Made by a program: the position numbers and the translations under genes. A stretch of DNA of 64,000 nt from Dyadobacter sp. Leaf189 (GTDB taxonomy: Bacteria; Bacteroidota; Bacteroidia; Cytophagales; Spirosomataceae), in assembly GCF_001424405.1 (NCBI RefSeq), contig NZ_LMPS01000005.1:716268-780267 (forward strand), in the 5' to 3' direction. Numbering within the stretch: position 1 is the stretch's first letter; every line of letters starts with the position of its first letter. The notes under the pieces were generated by a model. It was given only the letters and a program-made list of their open reading frames with translations, was not told where the DNA came from and searched no databases. Shown piece by piece: positions 24,416-34,200 of this stretch.

Positions 24416-26848
24416 TTACTCCGATTTCAGCGATTTCACCGGGTTCATCAGTGCGGCTTTTACAGACTGGAAAGAAACCGTAAATAGTGCGATCACGACA
24501 GAAAGCGCTCCGGCCAGTACAAACATCCACCAGGCGATATCGGCACGGTAAGCAAAATCCTGCAACCATTTGTCCATAAGCCACCACGCGAGCGGAGCTG
24601 CCAGTACCAGGGCAATGCCAACCAGTTTCAGAAAATCTTTCGAAAGCAGTGCCACAATGCCGGGTACCGATGCACCGAGTACTTTGCGCACCCCGATCTC
24701 CTTCGTCCGCTGCTCGGCAGTGAAGGTAGCCAGCCCGAACAGACCCAGACAGGCGACGAAAATGGTGAGTCCGGCAAACAGCCCTAGTATCTTACCCGTT
24801 TTTTGCTCGGCTTTGTAGGTTTCATTGAAACGGTCGTCGAGGAAAGAGTAGGTAAATGGAAGGTCTGGTTTGAATGCATTCCATTTCTTTTCGAGAGACG
24901 AAATCAATGCAGGTATGTCATTGGTTTTGATCTTGGCGATCGTTGTGCCGGAGCCTTTTCCCAAAACCATCACCAATGGTGTGATCGGTTCGTGAAAAGA
25001 GCGGAAGTGGAAATCCTCTACCACGCCGATCACCACGTAAGTCGAGCGTTTTCCTGCATTGTCGCTGTTGCTGACCGTGTGGTTCAATGCGCCTTCTTTC
25101 CAGCCCAGCATCCGCGCCGCGGTTTGATTGATGATGATAGCCGAAGAATCCGTCCCGAACTCGCGTGAAAAGTTACGTCCTTCCAGGATATGCATGCCCA
25201 GCGTCGGGATATAGTCAAAGTCAACATCGTACCGCAGCGTTTTCACGAGCTCGGTCGATTTTGCTTCGGGATATATCGAATAGTTGTTATTGTAGGAGGG
25301 GCCAGCAGGTAAGTAACCCGATGAGCTTACCTGCGCAATGCGACTGTCGGCCAGCATTTCCTCTTTGAAGGCCTCCTGATTTTTACCCAAAGCCCAGGTA
25401 TCCGGCAGTACCAGCACCTGACTTTTATCGTAACCCAGTTTTTTATTCTGAATAAACCGGAGCTGATTGTATACGACCATTGTGCCAATAATCAGTACAA
25501 TGGAAACGCAGAACTGAAATACCACCAACGCGCTGCGCATGCTGAAACTGGCTGAGTTTCTCGAAAATCCCGAGCTGATATTTCCCTTTAAAACGGCAAT
25601 GGGCTTGAATGAAGCAAGGAAAAAGGCCGGGTAACTTCCCGCAAAGAGCCCGACGAAAAGTCCGAACAAAACAAAATACAGGCACAATGCAGGTAACGTT
25701 TGTAAGTCAATGCGCAGGTTTTTATCTGCCAGCTGATTAAACAGCGGCAATGCGATGATCGCCGTTACGAGGGCGATCGTCATCGCCAGGAATGTCACCA
25801 ATGTGGACTCGGTCAGGAATTGCCAGATCAACTCCCTTTTCTCGGAGCCCATTACTTTCCGTACCCCAATTTCCTTGGCACGCTTCGATGAGCTTGCGGT
25901 AGAGAGGTTCATGAAATTAATGCAGGCGATGATCAGCATGATCGTTGCGACGGCACCGAAAATGTACACGTAACGCACATCGCCATTGTCGCCGAGATCA
26001 TATTGGAAGTCTGAATGGAGGTGAATGTCCGTGAGCCGCTGCAACCTCAACCCGATCATGTTTCCCTTCTTCTCAAACTCGTCAAAGCTCATGCCGAATG
26101 CATTTTCAACCTGCGGCCCCATGTACTTGCGGACTGTCGCCGGCAATTTGGCTTCCAGCTTTTTGTAATCGTAGCCTTCGGGGAGAACAAGGTAAGTGAA
26201 GAACTCTGATTGCATCCACGAGGTAGATTTCGCCTCGCCGGAGTTGATCAGGGAAGCAAATATGTCAAAACGGAAGTGGGAGTTTCTTGGTATATCCTTA
26301 AAAACGCCCGCAATCCTCGCCTTATCGCGTGAGCCTTTGAATGTAAGCAGCTGACCGACCGGATTTTTATCCCCGAAGAATTTCCGGGCAAGTGCTTCGC
26401 TGATCACAATCGCATTGGGGTCGGCCAATGCCGTTTTGCTGTTACCGTGTGCAAAAGGCAGTGTAAATACCTGGAAGAAGTTGGGATCTACAAATGCCAT
26501 TTTGTTGTCGGTAAATAGCTGATCGTCGATGGAAATGATCGGGCTGCCGCCTTGTCTCAGGCGTGTCGCGTCGAGTACTTCGGGGTAATCGGCTTTCAAT
26601 GCGGCTGCTGTGGGCGGCATTACGTGGGCTTCATTGAACTTGCCGCCCTGCATGGATCCCTTGAAAACAACCCGCACGATCCGGTCGGCTTTTTCGTGAA
26701 ACCTGTCAAAGCTCAGTTCGTCGATCACGTACAGACTGATCAGCATGCAGGAAGCCAGTCCAATGGCGAGGCCGGCAATATTAATGGCAGAAAACGCGCG
26801 GTTCCGCAGCAGGTTCCGCCAGGCGATCTTGAAATAGTTTTGGATCAT
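24416..26848 (-). CDS. FtsX/MacB-like ABC transporter permease
   Basis: This 810-residue inner membrane protein starts MIQNYFKIAWRNLLRNRAFS, typical of the large Bacteroidota permeases. It contains two MacB-type periplasmic domains and two FtsX-type membrane modules. The repeated motif RAKEIGVRKVMGS (near 325) and RTKEIGVRKVLGA (near 720) marks the cytoplasmic loops. Eight hydrophobic helices are expected. Such permeases work with an ATPase in export or envelope signalling, but no ABC ATPase is nearby, so it either borrows one or acts differently. The substrate is unknown. Confidence 0.9.
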   Translation of the reverse strand: MIQNYFKIAWRNLLRNRAFSAINIAGLAIGLASCMLISLYVIDELSFDRFHEKADRIVRVVFKGSMQGGKFNEAHVMPPTAAALKADYPEVLDATRLRQGGSPIISIDDQLFTDNKMAFVDPNFFQVFTLPFAHGNSKTALADPNAIVISEALARKFFGDKNPVGQLLTFKGSRDKARIAGVFKDIPRNSHFRFDIFASLINSGEAKSTSWMQSEFFTYLVLPEGYDYKKLEAKLPATVRKYMGPQVENAFGMSFDEFEKKGNMIGLRLQRLTDIHLHSDFQYDLGDNGDVRYVYIFGAVATIMLIIACINFMNLSTASSSKRAKEIGVRKVMGSEKRELIWQFLTESTLVTFLAMTIALVTAIIALPLFNQLADKNLRIDLQTLPALCLYFVLFGLFVGLFAGSYPAFFLASFKPIAVLKGNISSGFSRNSASFSMRSALVVFQFCVSIVLIIGTMVVYNQLRFIQNKKLGYDKSQVLVLPDTWALGKNQEAFKEEMLADSRIAQVSSSGYLPAGPSYNNNYSIYPEAKSTELVKTLRYDVDFDYIPTLGMHILEGRNFSREFGTDSSAIIINQTAARMLGWKEGALNHTVSNSDNAGKRSTYVVIGVVEDFHFRSFHEPITPLVMVLGKGSGTTIAKIKTNDIPALISSLEKKWNAFKPDLPFTYSFLDDRFNETYKAEQKTGKILGLFAGLTIFVACLGLFGLATFTAEQRTKEIGVRKVLGASVPGIVALLSKDFLKLVGIALVLAAPLAWWLMDKWLQDFAYRADIAWWMFVLAGALSVVIALFTVSFQSVKAALMNPVKSLKSE

Positions 26849-27064
26849 CGTGCAATTCGTTGAAGTCGGGGGAAATTAAATATCATGGCTAACAGGAACT
26901 ACAATGTAATGCATAGTTCTATGTATAAACATTGTACCAGAATTGCAAACATTTGGAAAATAGGATCTTAGCTTTTCGCATTGTCTCGCTTTCGTTCAGA
27001 TTCGGACAAACCTTGTACGGAAATGCGAAGAGCAATTATAGTGTAAAGTAAGTACAAATGATAT

Positions 27065-27096
27065 TTTGTAAAATAACTTTACATTAGATAGATTTG
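27065..27096 (+). promoter_or_regulatory. Bacteroidota housekeeping promoter
   Basis: TTTG at 27065-27068 and TAGATTTG at 27089-27096 are separated by 20 bp, matching the TTTG-N19-21-TAnnTTTG consensus at every fixed base. The predicted start point is near 27103, giving a leader of about 16 nt to the ATG at 27119. It is the clearest promoter in the window. Confidence 0.7.
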
Positions 27097-27118
27097 AAAA
27101 AATAACACACACTTTTCC

Positions 27119-27301
27119 ATGTCACGACAGTCCCGAAAAGAGGAACTTATATTAAAGATAACCACCCGGCTAGCTGAGTTGGAGATAGAATTATTGTTGC
27201 CGCCCTTTGACGAGCTTGATTCGGAGTATGAAGAGCTGGTAAGAGAGGCTGTCAGGCTTAGGGAGGCACTTGGTTTTTTAACAGATTTCGATGAGTTATG
27301 A
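27119..27301 (+). CDS. Small acidic helical protein, 60 aa, unknown
   Basis: This 60-residue frame starts with ATG right behind a consensus promoter. The product is largely helical with a heptad-like pattern and many Glu and Leu residues (RLAELEIELLLPPFDELDSE). No family is recognised. Its TGA overlaps the ATG of the next gene by four bases (ATGA), so the pair is translationally coupled. The overlapping minus-strand frame has no promoter or plausible product. The genes could form a small accessory module or partner proteins. Confidence 0.6.
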   Translation: MSRQSRKEELILKITTRLAELEIELLLPPFDELDSEYEELVREAVRLREALGFLTDFDEL

Positions 27302-27726
27302 GAGAGGACTTCCAAGTTTACATTGACCGGTATACAGCGCGCATGAAAGTGGCTCGCAGTGAGGATAGGCCCGCTATCCGTAAAGAATTTGCAGATTGGT
27401 ATTATGGGCTTTCGGAAGCCGAACGAGAGGAGATCAAACCATTCTGGAAGGCTATCAAGGATCGTGCAAGACAAACCATCGCTGAAATTAAGGATGCTCT
27501 GAACGAATTGCAGCAGTTACAAGATGTGCGGATTGTTGTTGAAGGTGCAGAGTATGATTTGCATGAATGGATTACTATTTCAGAATATTCGCGCATCCAT
27601 AATCTGAAAGTCAGTCGCGTACAAAACTGGATTTCGCGCGGCGTGGTACCGCGTAACAAGGTATTGGCAATTCCGCAGCTGAATAATGTAAAGTTGATTA
27701 AAAACGAGATTTACACAAAAGTATAA
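27298..27726 (+). CDS. Unknown protein with C-terminal HTH-like segment
   Basis: The 142-residue protein has two parts. Residues 1-75 are helical and charged (DRYTARMKVARSEDRPAIRKE; RQTIAEIKDALNELQQLQ). Residues 90-142 (ITISEYSRIHNLKVSRVQNW, then ISRGVVPRNKVLAIPQLNN) resemble the MerR/excisionase-type helix-turn-helix, in which a short HTH reads DNA or selects a partner. It has no signal peptide. It is coupled to the 60-residue gene before it. A small regulator is a reasonable guess, but I recognise no named family. Confidence 0.65.
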   Translation: MREDFQVYIDRYTARMKVARSEDRPAIRKEFADWYYGLSEAEREEIKPFWKAIKDRARQTIAEIKDALNELQQLQDVRIVVEGAEYDLHEWITISEYSRIHNLKVSRVQNWISRGVVPRNKVLAIPQLNNVKLIKNEIYTKV

Positions 27727-27834
27727 TCCCGGCGATCGCGCCTGGCATCTGCTGAATCGGTTATTTGAAGTAAAATCTTTACTTTGGCTGTACAATCGAT
27801 TAATTCAAAAGAAGAAACAGCAACCCTGCCTTGC

Positions 27835-29217
27835 ATGGATTATTTTTTAGTTTCCTTTTTCCTGATCCAGTACATCCGCACATCTTTACAAACCGCCGTT
27901 AACCATCCTGAATGGGAAAAGCGGCTGGTCTTCGCGCGGTATTTCAGTATTGCCTGGATCGCCACCTTCTACATCGCCGAAGAGCCTTTCTGGACCAACT
28001 GGGTGTGGGACATTTTCCTGGTCTGGCTGATCGTGGTTATTTACCGGAACGAAGTATTCAACTCGCTCCGCACTACTGCGCAAACGGTTATGCCTTTCGT
28101 AGCGATCTCGATTATCCGGGATTTTGTCAAAGGTATCTTCCCGAAGTTTTATGAAGAGAATGACAGCTTTTTTCAGGTAGCGGTCGCGTTTGCATTCGTA
28201 CTCTGCTTTTTCGTGTGGTTTTATGCAAGAAAGCAGATGAAAGTGCTTCAAAAGGAGCGGGAAGACCGGCTAAGAGAAGAGCAGGCAAGTCGCGCACAAA
28301 AGGAATCGCTGGAATACCTGGTGAATGAGCGGACTCAGGAGCTTACGATGCAAAAAGAAGAGCTGCAACGTACGATCGAGGAGCTGAAATCCACGCAAAA
28401 TCAATTGATTCAAAGTGAGAAAATGGCGTCGCTCGGTGAACTGACAGCCGGTATCGCGCACGAAATCCAGAATCCGCTGAATTTTGTAAACAACTTCTCT
28501 GAGGTATCTGCGGAGCTTTGTACGGAGTTGGAAGAGGAAATCGAAAAGTCGGAGCTGGCGGAGGAAGATAAAGATTACATCAAGCAGATCATCGCAGACC
28601 TGAACCAGAACCAGCAGAAGATTACCCACCACGGAAAGCGTGCAGACTCCATTGTAAAAGGAATGCTGCAGCATTCGAGGCTTTCGTCCGGTGAGAAAGA
28701 ACCCGTCGAGATCAATGCGCTGGCCGACGAATACATGCGGCTGGCTTACCATGGTCTGCGCGCCAAAGACAAGGAATTCAATGCGGCGCTGGTCACTGAT
28801 TTTGATGATACAATAGGCAAAGTGAATGTACTTCCGCAGGATTTGGGAAGGGTATTTCTCAATCTTTTTACCAATGCATTTTACGCGGTGGCGGAGAAAA
28901 AGCGCAAGCTGGCCGCCGAAGGTTTTAGCAGTGACTATAAGCCCGAGGTGAAGATCAGTACCAAAAAATTTGCCAATAAGCTTTATATCCGCGTTACCGA
29001 CAATGGAACTGGAATGCCCGAACACGTAAAAGCCAAGATTTTCCAGCCGTTTTTTACCACCAAGCCGACAGGCCAGGGAACTGGTCTGGGGCTTTCGATG
29101 AGCTACGATATTATCACTAACGGGCACGGTGGCGTACTGGACGTGGAGTCAATACCCGGAGAGAGAACAGAATTCAGAATTACAATACCTGTCAGCGAAC
29201 CAATCAGCCAATCCTGA
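27835..29217 (+). CDS. Membrane histidine kinase
   Basis: From ATG 27835 the product has 460 residues (a TTG at 27784 would add 17). The N-terminal 150 residues hold about four hydrophobic helices with short loops, so sensing is probably within the membrane. A coiled coil (REERASRAQ-like, [20 protein letters not shown]) leads to the dimerisation domain with His209 ([18 protein letters not shown]). The ATPase has the N box [16 protein letters not shown], the G1 region [16 protein letters not shown] and the G2 region [16 protein letters not shown]. It begins an operon whose next two genes are receiver proteins, its likely targets. Confidence 0.92.
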   Translation: MDYFLVSFFLIQYIRTSLQTAVNHPEWEKRLVFARYFSIAWIATFYIAEEPFWTNWVWDIFLVWLIVVIYRNEVFNSLRTTAQTVMPFVAISIIRDFVKGIFPKFYEENDSFFQVAVAFAFVLCFFVWFYARKQMKVLQKEREDRLREEQASRAQKESLEYLVNERTQELTMQKEELQRTIEELKSTQNQLIQSEKMASLGELTAGIAHEIQNPLNFVNNFSEVSAELCTELEEEIEKSELAEEDKDYIKQIIADLNQNQQKITHHGKRADSIVKGMLQHSRLSSGEKEPVEINALADEYMRLAYHGLRAKDKEFNAALVTDFDDTIGKVNVLPQDLGRVFLNLFTNAFYAVAEKKRKLAAEGFSSDYKPEVKISTKKFANKLYIRVTDNGTGMPEHVKAKIFQPFFTTKPTGQGTGLGLSMSYDIITNGHGGVLDVESIPGERTEFRITIPVSEPISQS

Positions 29218-29235
29218 CATTTTCGAAAAACCTTC

Positions 29236-29610
29236 ATGAAAATACTAGTTGTAGACGACGAAGAAGATGTGAAATCCCTGTTTGAACAAAAGTTCAGAAA
29301 GGAGATACGAAGTGGGCAGTTCCAGTTTTCCTTTTCGTTTTCGGGCGAAGAGGCGCTGACTTACCTTGCCGCGCATCCTTCGGAAGTAGTGATGATCCTT
29401 TCCGATATCAATATGCCGGGAATGAGCGGGATCGAACTTTTGAAAACGATACGGAGAGACCACCCGTCTGCACCGCCCCAGGTGATGATGATCACGGCCT
29501 ACGGCGACAGCGCCAATCACGACCAGGCCATGCAGCTTGGCGCAGATGATTTTCTGACCAAGCCGGTCAATTTTGTTGAACTGAAAGAAAAACTGCTGAC
29601 TATTTTATGA
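29236..29610 (+). CDS. Single-domain response regulator
   Basis: This CheY-like protein of 124 residues consists of one receiver domain. It has the acidic pocket (VVDDEED), acceptor Asp57 ([10 protein letters not shown]), the conserved Thr/Ala of MITAYGD and Lys in [10 protein letters not shown]. With no output domain, it presumably works by protein contact or as a phosphate sink or shuttle. It starts 18 nt after the kinase gene, and its stop overlaps the next start (ATGA), so kinase, regulator and cyclase are made together. Confidence 0.93.
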   Translation: MKILVVDDEEDVKSLFEQKFRKEIRSGQFQFSFSFSGEEALTYLAAHPSEVVMILSDINMPGMSGIELLKTIRRDHPSAPPQVMMITAYGDSANHDQAMQLGADDFLTKPVNFVELKEKLLTIL

Positions 29611-30653
29611 AAGCCAGGATATTGGTTGTGGATGATGAGGCTGACTTGCAGCTGCTGATCAAGCAAAAGTTCAGGAGGCAGATCCGTGAGCAGGAGTACG
29701 AATTTTTGTTTGCCGAAAATGGTGTGAAAGCACTTGAAGTAATCGCCGAGAACCAGGATATCGATATGGTTTTGAGCGATATCAATATGCCGGAAATGGA
29801 TGGACTGACGTTGCTTGTCCGCATTGGAGAGGTAAGTCCGGTACTGAAAGCGGTCATCGTGTCGGCTTACGGGGATATGGATAACATACGCACCGCCATG
29901 AACCGCGGCGCATACGATTTCCTGACCAAACCCATTGATTTCAAAGACCTTGAAGTGACAATGGAGAAAACACTCCAGTACGTCGCCCAGCTGAAAGAAA
30001 CATTGAAAGCAGTGCGTGAAAATGACATTCTAAGAATGTACGTCGATTCCTCTGTGCTGCAATTCATGACGCAGGATACTTTTGAAAAGTCGCTGATGAC
30101 GAGTGAAAATATCGAAGGTACCGTCGTTTTTATGGACCTATGCGGATTTACTTCTATATCTGAAAAGGAGCCGGCGGACCGTGTGGTTACCATGATCAAC
30201 AAGTATTTCGATGTGATGGTTAAAGAGATCATCGCGCAGGGTGGGCTGGTTGATAAGTTTATGGGAGATGCAGTAATGGCCGTTTTCCGCGGGGACTATC
30301 ACCTCGACAGGGCGGTGGAATCGTCGCTGGCAGTGCGCAATCACATTGATAAGTTCAGGGAAGAGCTGTCTGACAATTCCGCTTATTGTCCGAAGGTTTC
30401 TATCGGGATCAATTCCGGCGAAATGGTTTCGGGTAACATCGGCTCAGCTGCATTGCGGCGGCTGGATTATACGGTGATCGGGGACGTGGTGAATGTGGCG
30501 CAGCGTTTGCAGTCTGTGGCGAAGCCCGGCCAGGTAGTAGTGCCGGAATCTGCATACCAGCGCATTAAAGAGGCTTTTCAATGCAACCCCGTAGGCGAGG
30601 TGAACTTGAAAAACAAGGAAAATGCTGTGATGATTTACGAAGTACTGGAATAG
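29607..30653 (+). CDS. Receiver-class III adenylate cyclase fusion
   Basis: The 348-residue protein has an N-terminal receiver (acceptor Asp58 in [21 protein letters not shown]). A helical linker (about 120-165) leads to a class III nucleotide cyclase domain. The metal-binding Asp177 (FMDLCGFTS) and Asp221 ([10 protein letters not shown]) are present. Lys217 and Asp293 ([14 protein letters not shown]) are the residue types that read adenine, and Asn296 and Arg300 complete the transition-state pair. I therefore predict cAMP rather than cGMP production, switched by phosphorylation. It is co-encoded with a kinase and an HD protein, and a cyclic-nucleotide-binding transporter converges on the operon. 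Confidence 0.93.
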   Translation: MKARILVVDDEADLQLLIKQKFRRQIREQEYEFLFAENGVKALEVIAENQDIDMVLSDINMPEMDGLTLLVRIGEVSPVLKAVIVSAYGDMDNIRTAMNRGAYDFLTKPIDFKDLEVTMEKTLQYVAQLKETLKAVRENDILRMYVDSSVLQFMTQDTFEKSLMTSENIEGTVVFMDLCGFTSISEKEPADRVVTMINKYFDVMVKEIIAQGGLVDKFMGDAVMAVFRGDYHLDRAVESSLAVRNHIDKFREELSDNSAYCPKVSIGINSGEMVSGNIGSAALRRLDYTVIGDVVNVAQRLQSVAKPGQVVVPESAYQRIKEAFQCNPVGEVNLKNKENAVMIYEVLE

Positions 30654-30655
30654 CC

Positions 30656-31237
30656 ATGAATATTGAGGCCGCAAGAGCATACATTTTTGAAGAGCTGCGC
30701 ACCCGATTGGACAGTAACCTTTTTTACCACGGTTTACACCATACCAAAGATGTAGTAGCTGCCGCCATGGAGCTGGCTGCATTGGAGGAAATTACAGATG
30801 TAAATGCCCTGATCTTGCTGGAAACAGCGGCTTTGTACCACGATTCAGGTTTCATGAATGTGTATCGTGGCCACGAAGAAGAGGGCTGCCGGATTGTGAG
30901 GGAAATCCTGCCGGACTATGGATATTCTGACGAACAAATGGAGGCGATCTGCGGGATGATTATGGCAACTAAAATCCCGCAAATGCCGCAAAATAAAATG
31001 GAAATGATCCTGGCAGACGCAGATCTGGACTACCTCGGGAGAGGTGATTTTGAAACCATATCTGCTACATTGTTCGAAGAGCTGAACGCACGCGAGCTGG
31101 TATCAGATCCCGGTCACTGGAACGAGACGCAGGTATCTTTCCTGGAAACGCATTTTTACTGGACCAAATCACAGCAGGAACGACGCAATGCGGCCAAAGC
31201 GCTGCACCTGGAAAAGCTCAAACAAGCCGCACATTGA
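30656..31237 (+). CDS. HD-domain phosphohydrolase-like protein
   Basis: The 193-residue product (ATG 30656, two bases after the cyclase stop) shows an HD-domain metal site: His28/His29 (FYHGLHHTKDV), His62-Asp63 (ALYHDSGFM), His73 (RGHEEEG) and Asp121/Asp123 (LADADLDYLGR). HD enzymes of this kind hydrolyse phosphoesters, often nucleotides. Because of its place directly behind the cyclase, degradation of the cyclic nucleotide or another nucleotide signal is possible, but the substrate is not shown by the sequence. It is convergent with the next gene, with only 7 bases between the stops. Confidence 0.85.
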   Translation: MNIEAARAYIFEELRTRLDSNLFYHGLHHTKDVVAAAMELAALEEITDVNALILLETAALYHDSGFMNVYRGHEEEGCRIVREILPDYGYSDEQMEAICGMIMATKIPQMPQNKMEMILADADLDYLGRGDFETISATLFEELNARELVSDPGHWNETQVSFLETHFYWTKSQQERRNAAKALHLEKLKQAAH

Positions 31238-31244
31238 TACTGTC

Positions 31245-34200
31245 TCAGCCTTGCATCCGCATTTTCTCATTTTGAACGCGGATGCGCTGGCAGAGGATCC
31301 GCAGCACATTTCTTAGAATCTCGTCGCGTTCTTCCATTAATTCAAAGAAATCTTCCTGGTCAATGCGGAAAACGAGCACGTCCGTTTCTGCAACAGTTGA
31401 AGCCGACCGTGGCTCGGTATCCAGCAATGCAAGCTCACCGAAAATCTCCCCTTTGTCAAACAACGCGAGCTGTTTTTTGCCGTCGTAAATCCCCACCGAG
31501 CCCGTATATATAATGTACATCGAATCGCCCAGGTCGCCTTTGGCGAAGATCTGCTGACCTTCACTGTAGGTCACCTCTTTCATGATCGGGGCGATCGAGC
31601 TCAGTACGTTTTCAGGAGTTTGGGAAAAAAGCTGTGTGTTTTTCAAAACAATCACCCGCTCCATTTCTGAGATAGTCTGTGCAGTTTCTGTATGTTGCAT
31701 AGGAATGTTAAGGCTGAATCTGAGTTCGGGATTTAAGGCAAGCGCCCTGTATTTTTCCGCAGCTGCTTCCCTGATCAGGCGCGCGGGATGGTGTACAAGA
31801 TGTTCAAGATAGGTAAGTTCGCCAGCTGCCGGATCAAACTTTTTAATCGCCACTGCGACTGTCCAGGTCGTAAATGAGCGGTCGTGGTGAGTCAGAATGT
31901 AAGGTATCAATGCAAGTCCGCCATCCTGGTTGCCGACATACTGGCGCAGTGCCTCCCGCTTTCGCTGGACAGGGATGTTTTCGAACAAGGCGTGCAACGC
32001 AGGGTAGAGTGTCCGCGGCAAAAGGCTCTCGATCATTTCCAGCGAGTTCGCCCGTTTTTCCTTGCTTGCATGACGAATTCCGCGCCACGCATTAGACACC
32101 GCGTCCTTGTCATACTGCATCATGAACAGATAGAAAAGCCGCTGTCCGGTGAGTTCCAGTTCATATTCAAGTGTGTCATTCCATGTTTTGTCAATTGCAT
32201 GGTCCTCCATTTCGGCCAGGAGCTGCGACGCGTGGCTCAGTTCTTTTTCTACAAATTCCGATACAACTGATTTATAATCAGCAACAAGCAGGTAGTTCGA
32301 CATCGCTTTCAATGCGTCCAGCAATGTAAAAGTATCAATCTTATCAATGTTAACTGTAAGTTCTTTACTTTCAGAATGTTTATTCAGGTAAATACTTTTA
32401 ATTAGATTGAAAAGTATTTGAAGTATAAATTCGTGTTTAGTTTTTTCAGCTACTTTAATGAACAAACGAATGCGTTCTCCCGACTGATCATTTTGCAGCC
32501 ATTCCTCAATAATGCGGATACCGGCGTCACCGGATTTGATCAATGCGATGACGGTAGATCTGGAAAGCGTACCCCCAAGCAGTGGCTTCAACTCGCGCAG
32601 CAGCTGCGCCGACCCTGAGCCTGCGGCTACTTCCAGCGCCGTATTTTTGACTTTTTCACTGCCGTTTTGAATGCAGTTTTTAATCTGGTCTTCGTAGGAA
32701 TGGATCCCGATTACCCTGATACATTCCAATGCGGTCAGCTGCTGTTGTTCCTGTCCGGAAGTGAAAAGCTTGCGGAGGGTACCGTGCACCAGCGGCAGGG
32801 ATTTGCCGGCTTCCCAGCTCCCCATCACGGAACCGCTCACGATATCCAGGTCGGGGTGGGCCAGGAACCTTGCCAGCTGCTCATCCGACAAGCGGGAAGC
32901 GGCGCAGGCAATGCGCACGGCGAGCGTCTGACAAGCTGTATCCGGTTCGGCTTCGATATACTTCAAAAATGCATCCGACAATTCGGGCTGGTCCAGCGTT
33001 GCGAGCGTTTGCAGCGTTTTCAGGCGCACTTGTACGTGCGGATTTTTGATCAGCAGATCAACGTTTTTGCGGAAAAGCGCCACTTTGTTTTTCGCCAGCC
33101 AGTCAATCGCATTCAGTACTTCTTCTCTTCTTTCACTTTTCAGGTTTTCAGTAATGATCGGCAGCGCCTCGGCAGGGGAGGCCATTTCACCACTTTTGAT
33201 AAACCGTTTCCCGATTGCCGATTTCAGCTCCTGGGTATAATGCCCATAAGCTTTCCTGAAAATAATCAGCGCCGCAACTGCAAAGAGCAGCGAAAGATCG
33301 AACGTAAGACTGATGTTGCTCAGGTTTCGCGAGTACACGATCCAGAGCAATGCACCTGCGATCAGCATTCCCATTGGTTCAAATAGTCCCTTTGCCAATG
33401 TGTGCCCTTTCAGCCTGGTTTTGGTGGAAAGCGGCTGAAACAGCACGAGGAATACGGGATCGAAAATCGTTCTTCTTACCAATTCAAAAAGCAGGTATGC
33501 CGCGCAATAATAGAACAGGAGCGAGGGTTCGTCTTTCCGGAAGTAAGAGGAGATCAGCAGGCCGAGCGAAATGAAAATGGTAGTAAGCGGCAGCAGGTAC
33601 AAGGTGATTTTTACCCCGAAACGCTCCACCGTTTTACCCGAAAATAACAATTTAACGATCGTCGAAATCCCGTAAGTAGCGGCTAGCAGCGTACCTACGA
33701 AGGTGATTACGTCGTGCTGGCTGTGGAATTTGTATTTTACATTCACAAAAAAGTGGTACTCGATCCACGTCGCAGTCGCGGCAATGGCGACCATACCGAG
33801 ACAAAGCGAGGTAAGCAGCTTGTTTCCGCCAAAATACTTTTGAATGATCTTCGAATCCGAAGCCGACACCTGGCGCGGTCTTGCGTGGTGCGGGTTGGGA
33901 ATTTCAGTGTATTTGAATGTAAGTATCTGGGTGTAAAAGGCCAACGCAAAGAAGATCAGCGAGATCACCAGCAGGATCATCAGCACGGAAGGGGAGTGGA
34001 TGAGCACAGCCAGCACGGCACCCAGCGCTTTGGCGGGCATATCGCCGGACCCGATCACACTGAAAAGTCGCTTACTTTGGCGCACATCAAAAACCAATGC
34101 AGACAAGCCCCAGAATTCAAGATTGATAAGCAGGTAAATGATCCTGTAACCTACCATCACGGAAATGGCCGTGGCAATGCCGTGACCGAGCCACAGCAGC

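Noticed and set aside
23868..24587. Longer 239-residue version of the DUF2383 gene
   Set aside because: The added N-terminal part overlaps the 3' end of the permease gene and has no family character, while the ATG at 24350 is preceded by a -7 element at a sensible distance.
30581..30655. Upstream extension of the HD-domain gene
   Set aside because: It would overlap the conserved end of the cyclase gene; the ATG at 30656, two bases after the cyclase stop, fits the family start.
32667..33386. 239-codon plus-strand frame opposite the transporter-HEAT gene
   Set aside because: The minus strand encodes a clear multidomain protein here; the plus-strand product is Phe/Gln/His-rich without any family signal, as expected of an antisense shadow.
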